From contig CAKQDQ010000065.1 in assembly GCA_934229335.1 (NCBI GenBank), positions 1-12,845 of the forward strand: DNA of 12,845 nucleotides, given 5' to 3'. The DNA is from an uncultured Prevotella sp. (GTDB lineage: Bacteria; Bacteroidota; Bacteroidia; Bacteroidales; Bacteroidaceae). This document shows positions 1 to 5,316 of this stretch, one piece after another; the first letter of the stretch is position 1, and each line of letters begins with the position of its first letter. The notes under the pieces are model-generated. The model ran no database searches and had not been told where the DNA came from. It saw nothing but the letters and a program-made list of their open reading frames with translations. The position numbers and the translations under genes are program-made.

Positions 1-165
1 AAATTAACTGAAGTTGATTTAGCTGAGACGGGCTGAAAGCCCAACAAGCACATAGCCCAGGGCAAGCGTAGCGACACCCTGGGTATGAATAACGAACAAC
101 ACATCATCAACGCTCTGAAAGAGCAAAAGCATAACTCACGAAAGCTATTGATATTAAATGCTTTT
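1..165. repeat. Direct repeat, copy 1 of a palindromic intergenic element
   Basis: This stretch recurs almost unchanged at 310-474, exactly 309 bases downstream. The first 129 bases differ at one position (C78 versus T387), and similarity fades over the next 35. It carries two short hairpins, GGGCT-GAA-AGCCC at 30-42 and GCTCT-GAA-AGAGC at 112-124, and a larger one pairing CCCAGGG (56-62) with CCCTGGG (77-83). Short open frames starting at 85 and 394 lie entirely inside the repeat and look spurious. The left end coincides with the window edge, so the true start is unknown. Confidence 0.9.
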
Positions 166-255
166 GCCCTTTCAGGGCGTACCACTGATAATACGACAAT
201 ACCCAGGGTGTCGCTACGCTTGCCCTGGGCTATGCGCTCATTGGGCTTTCAGCCC
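30..255. repeat. Large inverted repeat of REP-like palindromes
   Basis: Bases 30-86 are repeated in inverted orientation at 199-255, 57 bases with only a few mismatches clustered around 44-50. Nested inside is a second inverted pair, 111-130 with 160-179 (18 of 20 matching). The order is therefore hairpin A, hairpin B, hairpin C, spacer, C', B', A'. This resembles REP/BIME-type interspersed palindromes, and similar 'GGGCTGAAAGCCC ... AGCCCAGGGC' sequences are, as far as I recall, common between genes in Bacteroidota. No transposase is visible nearby. A non-autonomous repeat is the best reading; a structured RNA is an alternative. Confidence 0.85.
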
Positions 256-309
256 GCTTTGACAGAGATCAGAAGACGAAAAAAAATAGGTGTTAAGGGG
301 TGGTTCTAT

Positions 310-474
310 AAATTAACTGAAGTTGATTTAGCTGAGACGGGCTGAAAGCCCAACAAGCACATAGCCCAGGGCAAGCGTAGCGACACTCTGGGTATGAATA
401 ACGAACAACACATCATCAACGCTCTGAAAGAGCAAAAGCGTAACTCACGAAAACTATTGACATCCAACGCTTTT
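310..474. repeat. Direct repeat, copy 2 (decayed at its right end)
   Basis: Second copy of 1-165. It keeps the GAA-triloop hairpins at 339-351 and 421-433. The one substitution in the conserved part (T at 387) turns a G-C pair of the larger hairpin into a G-U pair, so the fold survives. After about 440 it diverges, and the inverted half seen at 160-255 is missing here. The copies are joined by GGTGGTTCTATAAATTA (301-316 region), a string that also occurs at the end of the gene at 551-1051. Confidence 0.85.
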
Positions 475-550
475 CAAACCTCTCACAGTAGAGATGTTTA
501 TGTCATATTAACAAAAGGCTATTATAGAATCGTCATAAAACAAAAAACTT

Positions 551-1051
551 ATGAACTGGGAAAAAGAAACAGAAGAACGCGTGGCAAAAGGTGTGGCATA
601 CTTCAAACAAGGATATAACTGCTCACAGTCGGTGACGTTGGCTTTTGCCGACTGGTACAATGTGCCTGAGGGACTGATGGCACGCATCTCCGCCTCATTT
701 GGTGGTGGCATAGGACGTATGCGCGAGACGTGCGGCACGGCATCGGGTATGTTTATGCTTGCAGGACTGGAGGTAGCGAGCGAGAAAGCCGACAAGGAAG
801 TGAAGGCACTTAACTATAAAGTGGTGCAACGACTTGCTGCCGACTTTAAGGCGCAGACGGGTTCACTGCTCTGTCGCGACCTTCTGAAGGGCTATGTGAA
901 GAACGTCAGCACCGTGCCAGTGCCCGACGAGCGTACCGACGACTATTACCGCAAGCGTCCATGCGTAAAAATGGTAGAGCTTGCCATACGCATTTACATG
1001 AACTACCTGCACGAGAAAGCAGAGGAAGAAAACGATAAGGTGGTTCTATAA
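551..1051 (+). CDS. C_GCAxxG_C_C family (putative redox-active) protein
   Basis: A 166-residue soluble protein matching the C_GCAxxG_C_C family, small proteins thought to be redox-active through conserved cysteines; the exact reaction is not known. Visible hallmarks are YNCSQ with Cys24, the glycine-rich FGGGIGRMRETCGTASG segment with Cys61, SLLCRDLL with Cys108 and RPCVKMVELA with Cys138, which gives the family's four spaced cysteines. Length is typical. There is no signal peptide or membrane segment, so it should be cytoplasmic. The ATG at 551 sits just upstream of the conserved region and no better in-frame start is apparent. It stands alone, behind the palindromic repeats and 388 bases before korA. 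No clear promoter or terminator was found. A six-base inverted repeat (GGTGGT 1039-1044 with ACCACC 1055-1060) spans the stop but lacks a T-run. Confidence 0.88.
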   Translation: MNWEKETEERVAKGVAYFKQGYNCSQSVTLAFADWYNVPEGLMARISASFGGGIGRMRETCGTASGMFMLAGLEVASEKADKEVKALNYKVVQRLAADFKAQTGSLLCRDLLKGYVKNVSTVPVPDERTDDYYRKRPCVKMVELAIRIYMNYLHEKAEEENDKVVL

Positions 1052-1323
1052 ATTACCACCGTAAGATGAAAAATTTATAATATTGATGACGTTTTGTTAT
1101 CTTTCGGTCTCTTTTCGGTTCAAAGCGTAAACTCGTTCAGTCGTTATGCATAGCAAAACTTCTTCACTCGCTTACACTTTGACCACGGAAATAGCCTCTA
1201 AATATAACAAAGCTAATTTACAGAACCACCCTTAAAGCATAACGAGTTGCTTGCATTTGTTGTAAAAAACTTGTTTCATGATAACAATATGCTATTGTAA
1301 AGGTTAGTTTTCTTGCAAAATGT
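1052..1323. other. Gene-free stretch before the korA promoter
   Basis: No credible coding frame. It holds an imperfect inverted repeat (1120-1130 with 1172-1182, TCAAAGCGTAA against TTACACTTTGA) and a small perfect one, ACAATA-TGC-TATTGT, at 1284-1298 just upstream of the korA promoter. A string at about 1219-1235, ACAGAACCACCCTTAA, is nearly the reverse complement of the end of the left repeat unit at 293-308. No T-rich terminator is evident for the upstream gene. Confidence 0.5.
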
Positions 1324-1354
1324 TTTGTTGTTTCGTGATAATTGTGTAATTTTG
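1324..1354 (+). promoter_or_regulatory. Predicted Bacteroidota-type promoter for korA
   Basis: TTTG at 1324-1327, a 19-base spacer, then TAATTTTG at 1347-1354, matching the TTTG/N19-20/TAnnTTTG consensus of the Bacteroidota primary sigma factor. Transcription would start near 1361, giving an untranslated leader of about 80 bases. Confidence 0.7.
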
Positions 1355-1361
1355 CACTCGT

Positions 1362-1383
1362 TAACCCACGAGAGTGGCGGTTA
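1362..1383 (+). promoter_or_regulatory. Hairpin at the predicted 5' end of the korA mRNA
   Basis: UAACC (1362-1366) pairs with GGUUA (1379-1383) and CAC (1367-1369) with GUG (1374-1376), leaving a two-base bulge and a GAGA loop of the stable GNRA class. It begins within a base or two of the predicted transcription start. The likely role is protecting the 5' end of a highly expressed mRNA; this is inference. Confidence 0.5.
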
Positions 1384-1439
1384 GGCAGTTATTATGACTT
1401 TACAATATAGTATATATTTATAAACCAAGAAATATAATT

Positions 1440-3281
1440 ATGGCAGAAGAATTGGACATTAAGGAACTGGACCAGGTAGTGGTTCGTTTCTCTGGTGACT
1501 CCGGCGACGGTATGCAGCTTGCCGGTAACATCTTCTCTACGGTATCAGCAACCGTAGGTAACAGTATCTCTACATTCCCAGACTATCCAGCTGACATCCG
1601 CGCCCCACAAGGCTCGCTGACAGGCGTGTCTGGCTTCCAGGTTCATATTGGTGCAGGACAGGTGTTCACCCCTGGTGACCAGTGTGACGTGCTCGTTGCC
1701 ATGAACGCTGCCGCACTAAAAACACAGTATAAGTACGCAAAGCCACAGGCTACTATTATAATAGATACCGACTCCTTCAAGCAGTCAGACCTTGAAAAAG
1801 CAAAGTTTGAGACCGAAGACTACCTCGGAGAGATGGGTATCGACCCAGACCGCGTCATTCAGTGCCCTATCACCAAGATGGTAAAAGACGCCCTTGCTGA
1901 CAGCGGCATGGACAACAAGGCAATGCTGAAGTGTCGTAATATGTTCGCACTCGGACTTGTTTGCTGGCTCTTCAGCCGCGACCTCGACCTCGTTGCTAAC
2001 TTCCTGAAGGAGAAGTTCGCCAAGAAGCCAGGTGTAGCAGAGGCTAACATCAAGGTTATACAGGCTGGTTACGACTACGGTCACAACACACACTCATCAG
2101 CAGCCAACGTATATCGCGTAGAGTCAAAGGTAAAGACACCAGGTCGCTACATGGACATCACTGGCAACAAGGCTACCGCTTACGGTTTCATCGCTGCCGC
2201 AGAAAAGGCAGGACTGAAGCTCTATCTCGGTTCATACCCTATCACCCCTGCTACAGACGTGCTGCACGAGTTGTCAAAGCACAAGTCACTCGGCGTAACA
2301 ACAGTACAGTGTGAAGACGAGATAGCAGGTTGCGCATCATCAGTAGGCGCATCATTCGCTGGCGCATTGGCAGTAACATCTACCTCAGGTCCTGGCATCT
2401 GCTTGAAGTCAGAGGCTATGAACCTCGCCGTAATCATGGAGCTTCCGCTCGTAGTGCTCGACGTACAGCGTGGTGGTCCTGCTACAGGTCTGCCAACAAA
2501 GTCAGAGCAGACCGACCTGCTTCAGGTACTCTTCGGTCGTAACGGTGAGTCACCAATGCCAGTAATAGCCGCTACCAGCCCAACAGACTGCTTCGACGCT
2601 GCTTACCAAGCATCAAAGATGGCACTGGAACACATGACACCAGTAGTGCTTCTTACCGACGCTTACGTAGCAAACGGTTCAGGAGCTTTCCGCCTTCCAG
2701 ACCTTACCAAGATGGATGCCATCAACCCTCCATACGTTCCTGAGGAACTGAAGGGCACATGGACACCATATATGCGTGCAGAAAACGGCACACGTTACTG
2801 GGCAGTACCTGGTCGTGAGGGCTTCCAGCACATCCTTGGCGGACTGGAGAAGGACGACAAGACAGGCGCTATCTCTACCGCACCAGAGAACCATGACCTT
2901 ATGACACGCAAGCGTCAGGCTAAGATTAACAACATCGAGGTACCTGATCTTGAGGTAATAGGTGACGTTGACGACGCAGAACTCCTCATAGTAGGCTTCG
3001 GTGGCACATACGGTCATCTCCGTGCCGCTATGGAAGAGATGCGCGCTCAGGGCATGAAGGTAGCACAAGCACACTTCAAGTATATCAACCCACTGCCAAA
3101 GAACACTGCAGAGGTGCTGATGAAGTATCCTAAGGTCGTTGTAGCTGAGCAGAACATGGGACAACTCGCTGGATTCCTCCGCATGAAGGTCGACGGATTC
3201 GTGCCTGCACAGTTCAATCAAGTAAAGGGTCAGCCATTCGTAGTAAACGAATTGGTAGAGGCGTTTAAGAAACTTATATAG
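1440..3281 (+). CDS. korA: 2-oxoacid:ferredoxin oxidoreductase, alpha subunit (fused gamma-alpha)
   Basis: Large subunit of a 2-oxoacid:acceptor oxidoreductase, most likely the 2-oxoglutarate enzyme that makes succinyl-CoA, CO2 and reduced ferredoxin in the cytoplasm. The 613 residues show the fused layout: an N-terminal gamma domain (about 10-210, starting VVRFSGDSGDGMQLAGN) and then the alpha pyrimidine-binding region with GSYPITPA (264-271), EDE (292-294), TSTSGPG (313-319) and RGGPATGLPTKSEQTDL (344-360). A C-terminal transketolase-like domain follows from about 515, ending in AEQNMGQLAGF. Length is normal for the fused form. Codons are C-rich in third position, as expected of a highly expressed gene. 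A promoter and leader hairpin precede it. Its partner korB lies 483 bases downstream, separated by the DUF559 cassette, and the G of the TAG stop is the first base of that cassette's left repeat. Substrate choice cannot be fixed from sequence alone. Confidence 0.95.
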   Translation: MAEELDIKELDQVVVRFSGDSGDGMQLAGNIFSTVSATVGNSISTFPDYPADIRAPQGSLTGVSGFQVHIGAGQVFTPGDQCDVLVAMNAAALKTQYKYAKPQATIIIDTDSFKQSDLEKAKFETEDYLGEMGIDPDRVIQCPITKMVKDALADSGMDNKAMLKCRNMFALGLVCWLFSRDLDLVANFLKEKFAKKPGVAEANIKVIQAGYDYGHNTHSSAANVYRVESKVKTPGRYMDITGNKATAYGFIAAAEKAGLKLYLGSYPITPATDVLHELSKHKSLGVTTVQCEDEIAGCASSVGASFAGALAVTSTSGPGICLKSEAMNLAVIMELPLVVLDVQRGGPATGLPTKSEQTDLLQVLFGRNGESPMPVIAATSPTDCFDAAYQASKMALEHMTPVVLLTDAYVANGSGAFRLPDLTKMDAINPPYVPEELKGTWTPYMRAENGTRYWAVPGREGFQHILGGLEKDDKTGAISTAPENHDLMTRKRQAKINNIEVPDLEVIGDVDDAELLIVGFGGTYGHLRAAMEEMRAQGMKVAQAHFKYINPLPKNTAEVLMKYPKVVVAEQNMGQLAGFLRMKVDGFVPAQFNQVKGQPFVVNELVEAFKKLI

Positions 3282-3311
3282 CCCCCGTCCTAACCTCCCC
3301 CACGGGGGAGG
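3281..3311 (+). repeat. Left terminal inverted repeat of the DUF559 cassette
   Basis: Begins with the last base of the korA stop codon (GCCCCCG) and ends in the perfect eight-base palindrome 3294-3311 with an AC loop. There is no T-run after it, so it is unlikely to be a normal terminator, although as RNA it could reduce read-through from korA. Confidence 0.7.
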
Positions 3312-3369
3312 AAGGGTTACTACTGTTTGCTCATGCGTATTTTCTATATAAAGGACATTTTTTCTTGTT

Positions 3370-3753
3370 ATGAAATATAACGTATTTGGTTATCAAACGG
3401 CAGACCCTTTCTTTTATAATAGACTAAAAGAGTTTGCTAAGCATAACAGGAACAACCCTACGGATGCAGAGAATGTGATGTGGCAAGTACTGAAAAGCGA
3501 GAACTTAGGGTATCGCTTCAGACGTCAACATATCATAGGTTGTTTCATAGCCGACTTCGCTTGCATAGAGAAAGGAGTAGTAATCGAAATTGATGGAGGG
3601 TATCATCAGTTGCCAGAACAACAAATTAGTGATGAGGAACGTGAACAATGGCTAAACGCTAATGGATATAGCGTGCTACGATTTACTAATGATGAGGTTT
3701 TAGGAAATACTGATGATGTGATAGAGAGAATAATAAATTTTATTGATTATTAA
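3370..3753 (+). CDS. DUF559 (Vsr/MutH-like endonuclease fold) protein
   Basis: A 127-residue DUF559 protein, a family related to very-short-patch repair and other restriction-like nucleases; its substrate is unknown. The family pattern is complete: NPTDAENVMW (Glu34), GYRFRRQHIIG (47-57), IADFAC (Asp62), VVIEIDGGYH (Glu73, Asp75, His79), and GYSVLRFTNDEVLGN (99-113). The acidic residues and Glu73-x-Asp75 fit a metal-dependent nuclease core, so it may be active. Codon use is visibly more A/T-rich than in korA and korB, which suggests a separate origin. It starts 88 bases after korA and ends 11 bases before korB, so it would be co-transcribed with both. Its position inside an inverted-repeat-bounded block points to a selfish or passenger gene rather than a part of the oxidoreductase. 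Confidence 0.88.
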   Translation: MKYNVFGYQTADPFFYNRLKEFAKHNRNNPTDAENVMWQVLKSENLGYRFRRQHIIGCFIADFACIEKGVVIEIDGGYHQLPEQQISDEEREQWLNANGYSVLRFTNDEVLGNTDDVIERIINFIDY

Positions 3754-3764
3754 AACTGAAAACG

Positions 3765-4814
3765 ATGAATACAGTTAATAATAGTAATAATATCTCCCCT
3801 GTGGGGGAGACAAAGTGGGGGGCCGCAGATTTCAAAAAAGGTCAGCCACGTTGGTGTCCTGGATGTGGTGACCACTTCTTCCTCGCATCATTGCACAAGG
3901 CAATGGCAGAGATAGGCGTAGCACCTTGGAACACTGCTGTCATCTCAGGTATCGGCTGCTCAAGCCGTCTGCCTCACTATATGGCTACTTACGGCATGAA
4001 CACCATCCACGGACGTGCCGCTGCCATCGCTACTGGAGCAAAAGTAACGAACCCAGACCTTACGGTTTGGCAGATAAGTGGTGACGGTGACGGTCTCGCC
4101 ATCGGTGGTAACCACTTCATTCACGCTAATCGCCGTAACATAAACCTTAACATGATACTGCTCAACAACCGTATCTACGGTCTTACCAAGGGTCAGTATT
4201 CACCTACATCACCACGTGGCTTCGTCAGCAAGTCATCACCTTACGGCACCGTTGAGGACCCATTCCGCCCAGCAGAGCTTTGCTTTGGCGCACGCGGACA
4301 CTTCTTCGCACGTACCGTTGCTACCGACGGACCTCACACTGTAGAGGTGCTGAAGGCAGCAAACGCACACAAGGGAGCAAGCGTTGTAGAGGTATTGCAG
4401 AACTGTGTAATCTTCAACAACGGATGTCATGACGCTGTTTACAACAAGGCAGGACGCGCAAAGAACGCCATCTACGTAGAGCACGGCAAACCATTAATCT
4501 TCGGTGAGAACAACGAATTTGGTCTTGTACAAGAAGGTTTCGGCTTGAAAGTAGTGAAGATTGGCGAGAACGGCATCACAGAGAAGGACATTCTCGTTCA
4601 CGATGCACACTGCGAGGACAACACTCTGCAGCTGAAGCTTGCCTTGATGGGCAACGGTGACGGCTTCCCAGTAGCACTCGGAGTAATCCGCGACGTTGAA
4701 GCTCCTACATACGATGACGCTGTTACGGCTCAGATTGAGGAGGTAAAGGCTGCCAAGAAGTATCACAACTTCGCAGAACTCCTTGAGACTAACGACATCT
4801 GGGAGGTGAAGTAA
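3765..4814 (+). CDS. korB: 2-oxoacid:ferredoxin oxidoreductase, beta subunit
   Basis: Thiamine-diphosphate-binding catalytic subunit that pairs with KorA. Visible features over 349 residues: RWCPGCGDH with Cys31 and Cys34, SGIGCSSR with Cys65 and QNCVIF with Cys214, the four likely [4Fe-4S] ligands of the family; SGDGDGLAIGGNH (105-117), the diphosphate/Mg-binding motif; and NNRIYGLTKGQYSPTS (134-149). The conserved body begins at ADFKKGQPRW (residue 21). The preceding residues 10-20 (ISPVGETKWGA) are encoded by the right inverted repeat of the DUF559 cassette and the first nine are low-complexity (NTVNNSNN), so the N-terminus looks rebuilt after insertion. An in-frame GTG at 3801 is an alternative start, but the ATG at 3765 is favoured. 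A strong terminator follows at 4916. Confidence 0.95.
   Translation: MNTVNNSNNISPVGETKWGAADFKKGQPRWCPGCGDHFFLASLHKAMAEIGVAPWNTAVISGIGCSSRLPHYMATYGMNTIHGRAAAIATGAKVTNPDLTVWQISGDGDGLAIGGNHFIHANRRNINLNMILLNNRIYGLTKGQYSPTSPRGFVSKSSPYGTVEDPFRPAELCFGARGHFFARTVATDGPHTVEVLKAANAHKGASVVEVLQNCVIFNNGCHDAVYNKAGRAKNAIYVEHGKPLIFGENNEFGLVQEGFGLKVVKIGENGITEKDILVHDAHCEDNTLQLKLALMGNGDGFPVALGVIRDVEAPTYDDAVTAQIEEVKAAKKYHNFAELLETNDIWEVK
3793..3823 (+). repeat. Right terminal inverted repeat of the DUF559 cassette, inside korB
   Basis: Inverted partner of 3281-3311. It contains the palindrome TCTCCCC...GGGGAGA (3793-3810) and a run of six G (3817-3822), and is read in frame as part of KorB residues 10-20. As RNA it would form a stem 28 bases after the start codon. 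Confidence 0.7.
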
Positions 4815-4915
4815 GACAATGAAAGTGGCGCATTACGTGAGTAAAACGCACGCTTTCGTTATAAAAATACTTGTCTTTTATAATACTGTAAAGAATAAAA
4901 GATAATAGAATATAG

Positions 4916-4963
4916 AAAAAGTCCTGACGGGGAGTCTTTCCCGTCAGGACTTTTTCTTTTTTT
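4916..4963 (+). terminator. Intrinsic terminator after korB
   Basis: An 11-bp perfect stem, GTCCTGACGGG (4921-4931) with CCCGTCAGGAC (4940-4950), an eight-base loop, and a T-rich tail to 4963. The A-run at 4916-4920 extends the pairing and could let it work in both directions. It lies 100 bases after the korB stop. Confidence 0.93.
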
Positions 4964-4986
4964 ATGTACGACTTCATCTCCGCTTA

Positions 4987-5225
4987 GTGACGGAAAAAAA
5001 ATAAATTGGTATAATTCATGTCATAGATTTTTGAGATAGTTTAGAGACATGAAGAAGGTTGCCCTCCCCCCAAACAAATGAGGGAAGAAAGCAAAAGCAG
5101 GGGGGCAATGCGAGCATTATGACTGATGAGTGGCTCCAAAATATCCCAAAAGATATGACAAGGCAACTATATCATGGATATTATAAATCTCGCTAAATTG
5201 TACCAAATCGTTTTTTTACTGTCAC
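4987..5225. mobile_element. MITE-like foldback element, copy 1
   Basis: A 239-bp non-coding element with 32-bp terminal inverted repeats (4987-5018 and 5194-5225, 25 of 32 matching), starting GTGACGG and flanked by TTA on both sides (4984-4986, 5226-5228), an apparent 3-bp target duplication. The same sequence occurs inverted at 12240-12432. Relative to that copy it carries about 46 extra bases (roughly 5058-5103) beside the apical hairpin. No transposase is encoded, so it must have been moved in trans. It ends 38 bases before the -7 element of the phosphatase promoter. Confidence 0.85.
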
Positions 5226-5254
5226 TTAATATCTTCGTAATATCCCTGTAACAA

Positions 5255-5308
5255 GTTCATGATAATTTTGCACTCGTAAAAAGATTGTATAACAAAATTA
5301 TCAAGAAC
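5255..5308 (+). promoter_or_regulatory. Phosphatase operon promoter inside a 16-bp inverted repeat
   Basis: TAATTTTG at 5263-5270 matches the Bacteroidota -7 element; no good TTTG is seen at the -33 position, which suggests weak or activator-dependent transcription. The element lies in GTTCATGATAATTTTG (5255-5270), whose reverse complement recurs at 5293-5308 with 15 of 16 bases matching and a 22-base gap. The left arm would be upstream of the transcript start, so a DNA operator is likelier than an RNA hairpin. The downstream sequence TTTTGCACTCGT is shared with the korA promoter. Confidence 0.6.
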
Positions 5309-5316
5309 AGTTTAGA

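Larger units (their letters stand above)
3281..3823. mobile_element. Putative DUF559 cassette with terminal inverted repeats
   Basis: A 543-base block between korA and korB whose ends are inverted copies of each other: 3281-3311 and 3793-3823 match at 23 of 31 positions when one is reverse-complemented. Each end contains a near-perfect palindrome (CCTCCCCC-AC-GGGGGAGG at 3294-3311; TCTCCCC...GGGGAGA at 3793-3810) and an outer run of five or six G/C. The only gene inside is the DUF559 protein. I recall GC-rich palindromes of this kind often flanking DUF559 genes in Bacteroidota, but cannot verify it here. No clear target duplication is seen. Mobility is inferred. Confidence 0.6.

Noticed and set aside
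1..260. Repeats at the left end as a CRISPR array
   Set aside because: There are only two direct copies, 309 bases apart, with internal inverted symmetry and no regular spacers or cas genes.
85..345. Open frames at 85-345 and 394-618 that could be small proteins
   Set aside because: Both start inside the same duplicated palindromic repeat, share their first residues only because of it, and the second overlaps the C_GCAxxG gene in another frame.
3294..3311. Palindrome after korA as an intrinsic terminator
   Set aside because: Strong stem but no T-run follows, and an inverted partner lies in korB, so a cassette end explains it better.
5122..5144. CTGATGA in all MITE copies followed by a possible short stem and AAA, suggesting a hammerhead ribozyme core
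   Set aside because: The required GAAA after stem II is absent, the GAG/CTC pairing in copy 1 is not kept in copies 2 and 3, and there is no matching cleavage-site helix.
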